Source of the DNA: Halorubrum aquaticum
GTDB lineage: Archaea; Halobacteriota; Halobacteria; Halobacteriales; Haloferacaceae
Assembly (NCBI RefSeq): GCF_900113615.1
Contig: NZ_FOPZ01000003.1
Coordinates: forward strand, 1-64,000
Direction of reading: 5' to 3'
Length of the DNA: 64,000 bases
The position numbers and the translations under genes are program-made. Of this stretch, positions 34,907 to 43,144 are shown one piece after another (the stretch's first letter is position 1; every line of letters starts with the position of its first letter). The notes beneath the pieces are model-generated. The model was not told the DNA's origin. It ran no database searches and was given only the letters and a program-made list of their open reading frames with translations.

Positions 34907-34945
34907 TGAAACGGGTTCCAAACCGATTCCGTAATGCGTTTCCAA
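34907..34945. promoter_or_regulatory. second, degenerate copy of the TGAAAC operator with half sites
   Basis: TGAAACGGGTTCCA at 34907-34920 matches the perfect palindrome at 12 of 14 positions. Further GATTCC and GCGTTTCC half-sites follow to about 34943. This cluster lies between the regulator gene and the exported-protein gene at 35054. Confidence 0.5.
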
Positions 34946-34980
34946 TCAATCACTTTCTGGTCTTTCATATAACAGTCTAC

Positions 34981-35030
34981 GTGGAGCGCACCACTCCTCC
35001 TGTGTTTGGAGGCCTCGGTGGTGCCTCCAC
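34981..35030 (+). promoter_or_regulatory. long nested hairpin just before the exported-protein gene
   Basis: GTGGAGCGCACCAC (34981-34994) pairs with GTGGTGC plus CTCCAC (35018-35030) with one bulged base. Inside, CCTCC (34996-35000) pairs with GGAGG (35008-35012) around TGTGTTT. It ends 23 bases before the ATG at 35054. It may act as a terminator for the regulator gene, or as a leader structure whose inner GGAGG is sequestered. Confidence 0.45.
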
Positions 35031-35053
35031 GCGACGAGGTGAATTAACGAACT

Positions 35054-35710
35054 ATGCGCACGAAACTTGCCGTCCTTGCGGTCGCCGCACTGCTTGCCTT
35101 TGGTACAGGCAGTGTCGTCGCCGCAATGGACACTCCTACGACCGACACAGCGTCGGATGACGTATTACCAGCCAACCATTCTGTCGATGTCATCGACCCC
35201 GGAGAGATGAGCGATGAAAAAATCGACCAAGCCATCGAGACAGCTTGGGAGAACGAGACGGTTCGGAGCTACTTCGATGACGATGCTGCTGTCCATTTTG
35301 AGGTCTGGGCCTCCGGATTGGACGAGGACGTGATCCACGTCAAGGTTGCCCCAATCAAGGAGCCGGACGAGACACGAGTCATCGCCGATGTCAACCTCTC
35401 GCAACAGCGGGTCACCTACATCGATGAACCGGTGAAACTCAACGCCTCCAACGCCATCACGATCAACGCCAGCGACTACGACCTCAACGACACGGACCAC
35501 AGTCAGGGCACGAACGACGAAGAAAACACCACGAGGCTCACCGCTGACCAAGTTACCCCAATAGAGCTCAACGAGAGCTCAATCGAACGCGGCGGAGACG
35601 GCACCTTCACCCTCGAAGTCGAAGGCGACGGAACCACCCCGACTGTCCCCTCGGACGAGATTATCAGGATTGACCTGCAACCAGAGAATCGCACGGTCAC
35701 TGACGAATAA
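35054..35710 (+). CDS. exported protein of unknown function
   Basis: A 218-residue protein with a Sec-type signal (LAVLAVAALLAFGTGSVVAA, cleavage near residue 24). The mature part is acidic and rich in Asn, Thr and Asp, with several N-x-S/T sites suited to glycosylation. It has no membrane anchor at the C-terminus. Its arrangement behind the membrane winged-helix regulator and a shared operator suggests it belongs to the same surface-stress regulon as 33496-34155. Confidence 0.6.
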   Translation: MRTKLAVLAVAALLAFGTGSVVAAMDTPTTDTASDDVLPANHSVDVIDPGEMSDEKIDQAIETAWENETVRSYFDDDAAVHFEVWASGLDEDVIHVKVAPIKEPDETRVIADVNLSQQRVTYIDEPVKLNASNAITINASDYDLNDTDHSQGTNDEENTTRLTADQVTPIELNESSIERGGDGTFTLEVEGDGTTPTVPSDEIIRIDLQPENRTVTDE

Positions 35711-35818
35711 CGTGGACGGCCACTAAGAAAGAGCTACCCGTCACACGTTTCCTTCGTGTCTTCCCCCTCTTTGTCTCTCCTGAATCAGCCGCTCTCTACA
35801 CTTGCTTCCACTCATCCA

Positions 35819-35877
35819 GGGTGTCATAGAACAGTTCACAAGGTGGTTGATTTCAGGACTATTGGAAATGAATCACC
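35819..35877. repeat. dispersed repeat copy followed by an imperfect hairpin
   Basis: GGGTGTCATAGAACAGTTCA (35819-35838) is nearly the same as 53660-53680 and the reverse complement of 4902-4924. It is followed at once by GGTGGTTGATTTC and its imperfect complement GAAATGAATCACC (35842-35876, 11 of 13 pairs). The convergent location between two genes also suits a terminator. This looks like the end of a small mobile element. Confidence 0.35.
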
Positions 35878-35897
35878 TGGTCAGTAGAGGGTGTACC

Positions 35898-36488
35898 TTA
35901 CTCGGCTGTGTCAAGTTGAACAAGTGCAATACAAGCAACCCACTCGTCGCTGTTTTCTGGGTCAGGAACACCGAGTTCCGCAGCATACAAACCCGGCTCA
36001 AATGCCGGTTCCTCCTGAATGGACTCCACCGCCTCGATAAACGACCACGAATGTGTATCATCTGGCGACGTAGTCAGGCGTCCATCACCCGACAGTTCCT
36101 GCTGGAGTTCCTCCCATTCAGTTCCCGAATTGTGCCAGATGCTCCAACTGTGTGGATTGAACGTGAGTTCATTGGAGGACTGATTGTAGAAGGTCAGCGT
36201 AATATCGTCAACAGGTGTCCCGTCATCGAGGGTGCTGCTTTCTGGATTCGGCTCAATATACACTGATGCCGTGTCTGTGTCTACTGTGTGAGAACAGACG
36301 GCACTATCACGTTCCGTTTCGTATAGCGGGCACGGCTGGTCATCAATCTCGGGGGTTAGAGTATCTACTTCTCCATCTGATTCATTGCCGGCTTCTGGCT
36401 CATCAGGCGTCTCAGCGCCACCGAGGCAACCAGCGATACCGACGATTGACCCACCTCCAATGTGAGAGAGGAGGTTGCGGCGGTTCAT
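35898..36488 (-). CDS. Tat-type lipoprotein
   Basis: A 196-residue lipoprotein from the ATG at 36488. MNRRNLLSHIGGGSIVGIAGC has the twin-Arg motif and a lipobox ending at Cys21. The mature protein is acidic with strand-rich sequence (ITLTFYNQSSNELTFNPHSWSI), like an immunoglobulin-type or DUF domain of haloarchaeal surface lipoproteins. No enzymatic residues are seen. Confidence 0.7.
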   Translation of the reverse strand: MNRRNLLSHIGGGSIVGIAGCLGGAETPDEPEAGNESDGEVDTLTPEIDDQPCPLYETERDSAVCSHTVDTDTASVYIEPNPESSTLDDGTPVDDITLTFYNQSSNELTFNPHSWSIWHNSGTEWEELQQELSGDGRLTTSPDDTHSWSFIEAVESIQEEPAFEPGLYAAELGVPDPENSDEWVACIALVQLDTAE

Positions 36489-36909
36489 AACTAACACTAA
36501 ACCGTCTGTAAATAAGGTGGTATGGGAAGCTAAAACACCCCTTTGACCGATGACCGATAACTTTGCAACTCCCATCGACAGCTGTTTCAGGCGAGAAAAT
36601 ATCTGAAGAAGAGGATTTCAACAGAGCCAGATTAGAATTTACTGCCCCAAGCGGATCCATTGACTGTCTTGTTTGATCTGCTTTCCTCCCGGATCTCAGC
36701 ACACCGCGACGCCCTCCATGCAACCGAAAAATACGATGAACAGGAGTACCTGCCGCGCTCATCACTGTCATAGACTACTGCAGGGACGACACGTTCGACA
36801 CCGGTCTGTTCTAAGCGCTGACGTAGTAGGCGAAGACGAATTTCAGGAAGATATGTCCCGCGGAAACCAATCTGAAGGGTTGAAAACATGGACGCGGTCT
36901 TTGCTTACT

Positions 36910-36945
36910 GAGCGGGACCAGATTTGAACCGGTGAAGGGACGGAA
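36910..36945 (-). repeat. tRNA-Leu-like 3' fragment (T arm and acceptor strand)
   Basis: Read on the minus strand, ACCGG-TTCAAAT-CTGGT forms a T arm and CCCGCTCA looks like the 3' acceptor strand plus discriminator base. There is no matching 5' acceptor half upstream, so it is not a whole tRNA. Such 3' ends are left at attachment sites when elements integrate into tRNA genes. Confidence 0.45.
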
Positions 36946-37470
36946 GCGCGATTGAAGTCCAGTAGCGGACACACTGGCCGGTAAGCACTGCTCACGATCG
37001 AGCAGAGCCGTCAGAAGCGGGCGCTACTGGCAACCCCAGGCCTGTTACCGACATGTGTGACAAGCACCACACCGGCCCCTACGGGCCAGCATGAACCTTC
37101 TTGTCACTGTCTCTCGAATGAGAGATTGAACCGCCAGCCGAAGCGGGCGGCAAGTCGAGCTCAGAAGATGATTGGGAACCTTCGGACCAAGCGTTTTGGT
37201 CAAGCTTTTGCCCGACGCGAACCCCGACGCGGGAGGGGTGAGCGAGGGGAAAAGGTTGGGGTTCCAAATCCTGCAGCGCCCATCCTGCCACGACTCTCTT
37301 AAAATATAGCAGAAGGCGAAGCTACGCTTAAAACAGTCTGTGTGTGCCGATGGGAGAGTCGAAGTCCCGGTGTTATCGCTCACAGTTACCGGGTAGTGTT
37401 ATCGCTCACTGTGCCCGCTCGGTGTTACCTCTGCTGAGAGTCGAGGGCCCGGCAACTAACAGATCTGCAG

Positions 37471-37521
37471 ATCGGGTTTGAACCGGTGGACTCCTACGGG
37501 ACAGCGGCCCGCTCAACGGTT
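37471..37521 (-). repeat. second tRNA-Leu-like 3' fragment (anticodon to T arm)
   Basis: On the minus strand CGCTGTCCCGTAGGAGTCC and then ACCGGTTCAAACCCGA match the anticodon-stem 3' side, the long variable arm and T arm of haloarchaeal tRNA-Leu. CGTTGAG just before suggests a GAG anticodon loop. Acceptor bases are lost. It is a remnant, probably of an old attachment site. Confidence 0.5.
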
Positions 37522-38059
37522 GTATCGCAGAACGCTGTGCCTCACATTACTTTTATAATTCGAGGGGCAGTTGGTCGCGGAGCGAACACGGTATTTGACC
37601 GCCCAACGCGCGCGAAGGCGCACGCGCTCAGGATGACCTGTGCCAGTCCGAACAGCTCCTGTTGCCTCCATTGTTTATGTGCCACTGGAGCCAGATAGCT
37701 CACTCTAAATGTGACCAGGTACGCAATGGCACAATTTTCACGCTGGTCCCCAAAAGGGACCCGTTTAGCAGATGATGCGCCAGATGTTCGGCAACGAGTA
37801 ACGAACATCTACACTCCTTTAACTTCTATTTCGACCCTGAGCGACCGCTTCGTCCACAGTTGGCTCCCATCTGGGTGTGGTCGCAGTGACCGACTCGGAC
37901 GACTTCTTCGGGCAACTCGAAGAGGCCACGGCGACGAACTGTTAATCTCCGATGTGTCGCTCGGCGTCGATTCTGCCGGTGTACATTCGAGTAGCACCGC
38001 ATCACCACGGACAACGGGACCACCAGTAGTCTTTTGCGAGTTGGTGGGCAAAGTCAGGT

Positions 38060-38212
38060 ATGAGTCTCACTTCGGACGACTTCGAGGAGTTCGTTTCCTC
38101 TGACCCCGATGATGACGAAACGGTCCCGCTCGGACAGGCACTCTCAGAGCTGGGACTCGATGTCGAGGTTGACTCCGTCGAAGCCGTTCGTGACGTCCGC
38201 GAACGGTTATGA
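38060..38212 (+). CDS. VapB-like antitoxin
   Basis: A 50-residue acidic protein from the ATG at 38060 (MSLTSDDFEEFV..., ending VRERL). It lies directly upstream of a PIN-domain gene and overlaps it by four bases (TTATGA at 38207-38212). Its size, acidity and linkage fit a type II antitoxin wrapping a VapC toxin. No DNA-binding fold is obvious in such a short protein. Confidence 0.6.
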   Translation: MSLTSDDFEEFVSSDPDDDETVPLGQALSELGLDVEVDSVEAVRDVRERL

Positions 38213-38612
38213 GGATACTTCTCGACACTAACGTTCTCGTCGCAGCAGTTACTCGGGATACCGATCGGTCCGATGAGGCAATCGAACTGCTTGACCGAGT
38301 TGATGACCCCCACTCGTTTCGGTTCTCAGTCTCATGGAACTACGGAGTGTTCTGAGCAAAAAGAAACGGTTCGAACGGGACCGAATCGATGCCATCGAGA
38401 ACCGAGTTACCGCTCGTATGACCGTGACTTTTCCAGACGCCTCCGATATGATGGCGGCGAACCGCCTCCAATCGGAAACGCTGTTGTACCCCATGGACGC
38501 GATGATCCTTTCGGCGGCCGACGCTGCCGACGCAACCCTCGTCTCGTTTGATTCCGAATTGGTCGAGCACGGTGCGGATCTCCCTCAACAACTGCTCGAC
38601 GAGGACGAGTGA
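38209..38612 (+). pseudogene. VapC-like PIN-domain toxin, frameshifted
   Basis: The frame opens MRILLDTNVLVAAVT with the first PIN acidic residue D6, and runs to a stop at about 38360. In the +1 frame from 38332 the protein continues SLMELRSVLSKKKRFER, then MDAMILSAADAADATLVSFD with the other PIN acidic residues, to TGA at 38610-38612. The Glu of MELR and the two later Asp residues complete the RNase site. One frameshift near 38330 inactivates it unless it is a base-calling error. Confidence 0.7.
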
Positions 38613-38639
38613 ATCGGGTCACCACGGCACGCGAAGGAC

Positions 38640-38810
38640 GTGACCGGTATCGGGTTCACCGATATCGAAGACCATATCGAGCGCTTCCTGAACGAGGTGT
38701 CCAGATCAGTGACGGACGATAACGCCAGTGGATCCGCGCCCGAAGACCTGAACCATTTCGATACGCTCCGGATCACGACCTTCTCGGCCTATCTCATGTC
38801 GTGTTCATAA
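38640..38810 (+). CDS. short ORF or gene remnant after VapC
   Basis: A GTG-started frame of 56 codons (VTGIGFTDIEDHIERFLNEV, ending SAYLMSCS) has haloarchaeal-like composition, but no ribosome site or known domain. It is more likely the C-terminal relic of a lost gene at the island edge. Confidence 0.25.
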   Translation: MTGIGFTDIEDHIERFLNEVSRSVTDDNASGSAPEDLNHFDTLRITTFSAYLMSCS

Positions 38811-38906
38811 ATCAAACACAGCCGACTACTCATGCGCCAGAATGTTCCAACGAGTAGACACGGTCGTCGAACGACGCCCGTCGACCACGACGACGGGTCC
38901 GCTCGA

Positions 38907-40091
38907 TCACCTCTCGAAACCGTCCTCCCATCGGAAGGTCCCGTCGCGCTGGACGACCTCGCCGTCGACGGCCATGACGGAACCCGTGCTCACGTCGCTT
39001 ATCATGTCGACGTGAACCGCGCTCTCGTTACCGGACTCGCCGTCCGGCAGGCAGGCGTCGTAGGCGCGGCCGACCGCGAGGTGGACCGTGTCGCCCATCT
39101 TCTCGTCGAAGAGGATCGAGTCGGTAAAGCGATCGATCCCGCGGTTCATCCCGATGCCGAGCTCGCCGAGCCGACGGGCTCCCGGGTCCGTCTCGAGGAC
39201 GCTCGCGAGCGCGTCCTCGCCCGTTTCGGCGGCGAAGTCGGCGACCTCGCCGTCCTCGAAGACGAGGTGGACGTTCCCGACGCGGGTCGCGTCGATCGTC
39301 ATCGGGACGTCGAAGAAGACCTCGCCTTCGGTGTCGTAGGGTGCGGTGAACACCTCTCCGGAGGGGAGATTGTGCGAGTCGTACGCCACCGACGCGGCGG
39401 AGTTGACCGCCGTCCGGCCCGCGATCGACATCGTCAGGTCGGTATCGGGCGCGTCCTCGCGCTCGGTGTGGATCCGGACCTCCTCGCCCGCATCGAGGAT
39501 CCGCTTCATCTCCGCCATCTCCTCGGCGAGGGCCTCCCAGTCACGCAGGACGGCGTCGTAGACGAACTCGCGATACTCCTCGTAGGCCATTCCGGCCTGC
39601 TGGGCGAGCGAGCGGGTGGGGTGGACCGTCGACACCCAGTCGGTGTCCATCCGGCGCTCTCTGACTTCCTGCCGGGACCTCGCGTGGGCGCGTCTGGTTT
39701 CGCGGGGCACGTCCGCGGTCGCGGCCGTGTTGCGGCCGCCGCCGAGTCGGAGGTAGACGTCGGCCGCCTCGAAGAGCGCCCGGTCGACGACCGGGTCGGG
39801 GAACTCGGGGACGGATGCGGCGGGGTCGTCGCCGCCAGCGTCCTCGTCGCTCTCCTCTCCTACCTCTCCTTCCTTGCTCCGCGACGTGGCCCCCTGTAGA
39901 TACGCCCGGTTCATCTCGTCGGAGCCGTACAGCGTCGTCACGGCCGCGCCGCGCTCGCCGAGCGCCTCCGCGACGGCGACGCCGAGCTCGTGTGTGTCCT
40001 CGGCGACGCTCACGACGACGTGGTCCCCGGGATCGACCCGCGCGCTCCAGTCGACGAGCACCTCTGCGTGTTCGCGTACGCGTTCGTCCAT
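38907..40091 (-). CDS. M29-family aminopeptidase
   Basis: A 394-residue metallopeptidase of the thermophilic aminopeptidase (AmpS/M29) type. Metal and catalytic residues of the family fall in GEVFTAPYDTEGEVFFDV (Glu), ELGIGMNRGI, DEKMGDTVHLAVGRAY (Glu and His) and AVHVDMISD (His and Asp). It acts in the cytosol on short peptides. A 20-residue acidic, low-complexity insert (about 73-92) is unusual but harmless. From here on the sequence is GC-rich and coding is dense, so this is core chromosome. Confidence 0.85.
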   Translation of the reverse strand: MDERVREHAEVLVDWSARVDPGDHVVVSVAEDTHELGVAVAEALGERGAAVTTLYGSDEMNRAYLQGATSRSKEGEVGEESDEDAGGDDPAASVPEFPDPVVDRALFEAADVYLRLGGGRNTAATADVPRETRRAHARSRQEVRERRMDTDWVSTVHPTRSLAQQAGMAYEEYREFVYDAVLRDWEALAEEMAEMKRILDAGEEVRIHTEREDAPDTDLTMSIAGRTAVNSAASVAYDSHNLPSGEVFTAPYDTEGEVFFDVPMTIDATRVGNVHLVFEDGEVADFAAETGEDALASVLETDPGARRLGELGIGMNRGIDRFTDSILFDEKMGDTVHLAVGRAYDACLPDGESGNESAVHVDMISDVSTGSVMAVDGEVVQRDGTFRWEDGFER

Positions 40092-40261
40092 GATGATCGG
40101 CGAGTCGTGGCCGGGAGGTAAATCGGTGCCGACGCACTGAACGCCTCGCCGAGCTCGGCGGTCGGCGACTCCACCGCACGTAGCGTCGTGGGTTCCGGAC
40201 AGGTTACGAACGAGGCCGTCTCCGAAGCCGGCTTTTTAGTCGTGCGCCTCGACCCGAGGGT

Positions 40262-40651
40262 ATGGCCGACCGGAACGTCCACGGGGGGAAACTCGCCGCC
40301 TGTAGCACGGACCCGACGACCGGCTTCGAGCGCGACGGCTGCTGTGGAACCCACCCCGACGACCGAGGGCGACACGAGCTCTGTGCGGTGATGACCGCCG
40401 AGTTCCTGCGGTTCAGCAGGGAACGGGGCAACGACCTCGTGACGCCGCGGCCGAAGCTCTCCTTTCCCGGGCTCGACCCCGGCGACCGCTGGTGTCTCTG
40501 TCTCGGGCGTTGGGTCGAGGCGCTGGAGGCCACGCGGAGCCGGCGACTCCCTGAGACGACGGTTCCGCCCGTCGTCCTCGAGGCGACCAACGAGGCCGTG
40601 CTCGACACGGTCGAACTGGAGACGCTCGAGGCTCACGCATACGACGCGTGA
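40262..40651 (+). CDS. DUF2237 family protein
   Basis: A 129-residue protein with the full DUF2237 pattern: GGKLAACSTDPTTGFERDGCC, HELCAVMTAEFLRFSRERGNDL, LKPGDRWCLCLGRW-like (here LDPGDRWCLCLGRW) and PPVVLEATNEAVL. The family is widespread in bacteria and haloarchaea and of unknown function. The conserved cysteines (CC, CxC) suggest a metal or redox role. It is convergent with pepF, 10 bases away. Confidence 0.85.
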   Translation: MADRNVHGGKLAACSTDPTTGFERDGCCGTHPDDRGRHELCAVMTAEFLRFSRERGNDLVTPRPKLSFPGLDPGDRWCLCLGRWVEALEATRSRRLPETTVPPVVLEATNEAVLDTVELETLEAHAYDA

Positions 40652-40661
40652 GAACCGACGG

Positions 40662-42461
40662 CTACTCCAACTCCAGCAGCGTCGCGACCTCGTCGAGGTA
40701 GTCGTCGTAGATCCCGACGGCCGACTCGATCGGGTCCGAGGAGGCCATGTCGATCCCGGCGAGCTCGACGACCTCGAGCGGGTAGTCGGAACCGCCCGCC
40801 TCCAGCATCTCGCGGTAGTCGGCGGCGGCGGGCTCTCCCTCCTCGAGGACGCGCTCGACGATCGCGGCGGCCGCGGAGATTCCGGTCGCGTACTGGTAGA
40901 CGTAGAAGTCGTAGTAGAAGTGCGGTATTCGCTCCCACTCGCGCTCGATGCCGCCGGTGAGTTCGGCGGGCTCGTAGTAGTCGCCCTTGAGGTCGGCGTA
41001 GGTCTCGTCGAGGACGTCCGGCGTGAGCGCCTCGCCGGCCTCGACGCGCTCGTGGATCCGCTGTTCGAACGTCGCGAACATCGTCTGTCGGAACAGCGTC
41101 GAACGGAAGCGCTCGAGGTACTCGTCGAGCACGTGGGTCCGGAGCTCGTCGTCCTCGACGGTCTCGAGCAAGTGGTGGGTGAGGAGCGTCTCGTTGACCG
41201 TGGAGGCGATCTCGGCGACGAAGATCTCGTAGCTCGCGTCGTGCCACGGCTGGGCGTCGCCCGCGAGCTCGGAGTGCATCGAGTGGCCGAGCTCGTGTGC
41301 CAGCGTGTACATCGAGGCCACGTCGTCCTGATAGTTCATCAGGATGAACGGTTGGGTGTCGTAGGTGCCCGAGGAGAACGCGCCGGAGCGCTTCCCGCGA
41401 TTCTCGTAGACGTCGACCCACCGGCTCTCGAGGCCCTCGGCCATCCGGTCCTGATACGCCTCGCCGAGCGGCTCGACCGCCTCGACGACCCACTCGACGG
41501 CCTGCTCGTACTCCACGTCCGGCCCCTGATCGCCCGTCAGCGACATGTAGAGGTCGTGGCTCTCCAGCGTGTCGACGCCGAGCGCTCGTTCCTTCAGTTC
41601 GGCGTGGCGGTGGAGCGTCCCGAGGTTGTCGTCGACCGTGTCGACGAGGGTGTCGTACACCTCGACGGGGACGTTCGAGCCGTCGAGGGCGGCCTCGCGG
41701 GCGGTGTCGTAGTCGCGGATCCCCGCGCTCGCGACGTGTTCGCGTACCGCCTTCTCCAGCGAGGTGCCGACCGTGTTGCGGACGTCCTCCCACTCGTCGT
41801 AGAAGGTCTCGTGGACCCGCCGGCGGAAGTCGCGGTCCGGGTTCGTCTGGAGCTTCGTGAAGTTGGCCTGGGTGATCTCCACCGACTCGCCGTCGGGGTC
41901 GTCGACGACGCCGTAGGTCATGTCCGCGTTCGTCAGCATCGAGTAGATCTCGCTCGGCGCGCTCGTGACCTCCGAGAGGTCCGCGAGCACCTCCTCGACC
42001 TCCGCCGAGCGCGTGTGGGGTTTCATCCGCAACACGTCCTCGAGGTAGTGTTCGTACTCGGCGAGGTCCGGCTCCGCCTCGAGGAACTCGGCGAGCGCCT
42101 CCTCGGTCAGCGACTGGAGCTCCGGCTGAAGGTACGAGATGGCGCTCGAGGCCTCGGACTGGAGCGAGGACGCCCTCGCCGACATCGCCTGGTACTCTTG
42201 GTCCCGCGTGTCCTCCGCGCTCCGGAGCTGTGCGTACACCGAGACCGCCGACAGCTCGCGGAACACCTCCTCGCGGAGTTCCAACAGCTCGAGGAGGGTC
42301 TCGGGGCTCTCCGTGACGCGGCCCTCGTAGGCCCCGAGTTCGTCGATCCGACCCTCGACGTCCTCGTAGGCGGCCGCCCACGCCTCGTCGTCGTCGAACA
42401 CGCTCTCGAGGTCCCACTTGTACGCCTCGTCGATCTCGGACCGCTCGGGAACCGAACTCAT
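40662..42461 (-). CDS. pepF: oligoendopeptidase F
   Basis: A 599-residue M3-family zinc peptidase. The active site is HELGHSMHS, with the first His at residue 388. The third metal ligand lies in YEIFVAEIAST about 30 residues on. The N-terminal two thirds are the helical channel domain. The length fits PepF exactly. It degrades peptides of roughly 7-17 residues in the cytosol. There are no upstream partners; the flanking genes are unrelated. Confidence 0.9.
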   Translation of the reverse strand: MSSVPERSEIDEAYKWDLESVFDDDEAWAAAYEDVEGRIDELGAYEGRVTESPETLLELLELREEVFRELSAVSVYAQLRSAEDTRDQEYQAMSARASSLQSEASSAISYLQPELQSLTEEALAEFLEAEPDLAEYEHYLEDVLRMKPHTRSAEVEEVLADLSEVTSAPSEIYSMLTNADMTYGVVDDPDGESVEITQANFTKLQTNPDRDFRRRVHETFYDEWEDVRNTVGTSLEKAVREHVASAGIRDYDTAREAALDGSNVPVEVYDTLVDTVDDNLGTLHRHAELKERALGVDTLESHDLYMSLTGDQGPDVEYEQAVEWVVEAVEPLGEAYQDRMAEGLESRWVDVYENRGKRSGAFSSGTYDTQPFILMNYQDDVASMYTLAHELGHSMHSELAGDAQPWHDASYEIFVAEIASTVNETLLTHHLLETVEDDELRTHVLDEYLERFRSTLFRQTMFATFEQRIHERVEAGEALTPDVLDETYADLKGDYYEPAELTGGIEREWERIPHFYYDFYVYQYATGISAAAAIVERVLEEGEPAAADYREMLEAGGSDYPLEVVELAGIDMASSDPIESAVGIYDDYLDEVATLLELE

Positions 42462-42579
42462 ACGCCCCCGTCGATCCCCTCGGCACTAAGCCTTGTCAAA
42501 GTCGGAAACGGGGAGGTCTCGGGGCGGTCGAGGCGCTCGAAGCGGTCGGGGGGCCGAAGCGGTCGAGGTGGTCGAGGCG

Positions 42580-43053
42580 TCACCCGCCGTGGGCCCACTC
42601 GGCGAGGTCCACCACGAGCACGAGCGCGTCCTCGCCGTCGCGGTAGTACCGCTTCGCCCGCCGGACCGGCTCGAACCCCTCGGTCGCGTACAGCGACCGG
42701 GCGGGATCGTTGCCCTCGCGGACCTCGAGTTTGACGACGGCCGCGCCGGCGGCCCGGAGCCGCGCGAGCCCGGCTCGCAACAGCGCCCGGCCGATCCCCC
42801 GGCCTCGAGCGTCGGGGTGAACCGCGAGGTCCTTGATGTGGCCGATGTCACGGCCGGCGTTCGGGGTGATGTCCGCGACGACGTACCCGACCACCGCCCC
42901 CTCCCGCTCGGCGACGAGGAACGCCGGCTCGTCGATCAGCCGCTCGAAGGCGTCGTACGGCCAGGGGTCCGAGAAACACTCGCGCTCGATCCGGAGTACC
43001 GACAGGAGGTCGGCGCGCTCGACCGGCCGGATCGTCACCTCGGCGGGGGTCAC
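42580..43053 (-). CDS. rimI: ribosomal-protein-alanine N-acetyltransferase
   Basis: A 157-residue GNAT acetyltransferase. The acetyl-CoA loop is HPDARGRGIGRALL (R/Q-x-x-G-x-G/A) at about residues 78-91. VKLEVREGNDPARSLYATEGFEP is the RimI-type C-terminal segment with the conserved N and Tyr. In archaea this enzyme acetylates N-termini of many proteins (ArdI/RimI type). The start ATG at 43053 gives a normal length. Confidence 0.85.
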   Translation of the reverse strand: MTPAEVTIRPVERADLLSVLRIERECFSDPWPYDAFERLIDEPAFLVAEREGAVVGYVVADITPNAGRDIGHIKDLAVHPDARGRGIGRALLRAGLARLRAAGAAVVKLEVREGNDPARSLYATEGFEPVRRAKRYYRDGEDALVLVVDLAEWAHGG

Positions 43054-43144
43054 GTCCGCGTTTCGGGATCCCCCGGAATAAACGCGACGGGCTCCTCCCG
43101 CGCTCGGACGGACGAGGACCGCGCGGGTCCCGTTGTCGTCCGGG

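Larger units (their letters stand above)
36489..38059. other. long non-coding, degraded region
   Basis: About 1.57 kb without a gene I can support. It holds two tRNA-Leu-like 3' fragments (annotated separately), two direct repeats of GTGTTATCGCTCAC at 37370-37383 and 37396-37409, and an AT-rich block near 37550. Open frames exist (for example 36632-36889 minus, 37711-38103 plus), but they show no credible domain or composition. It looks like the worn end of an island. Confidence 0.5.

Noticed and set aside
36632-36889. An 85-residue minus-strand ORF near the tRNA-Leu-like fragments
   Set aside because: Composition is basic and irregular, no domain or promoter is visible, and it is in a degraded region; treated as chance.
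36910-36990. Possible full tRNA on the minus strand
   Set aside because: The T arm and 3' acceptor pair well, but no 5' acceptor, D arm or anticodon arm could be paired; kept only as a fragment.
37370-37409. Possible CRISPR array
   Set aside because: Only two short repeats and no spacer series or Cas genes.
37711-38103. A 130-residue plus-strand ORF before VapB
   Set aside because: Low-complexity Ser/Arg sequence, no start context and no domain; it overlaps the VapB start in another frame.
38832-39899. A long plus-strand ORF opposite the M29 aminopeptidase gene
   Set aside because: It is a shadow of the high-GC aminopeptidase gene; the minus-strand reading has the catalytic residues.
40920-42734. 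A long plus-strand ORF opposite pepF
   Set aside because: Opposite-strand shadow of pepF; Arg/Val-rich with no domains.
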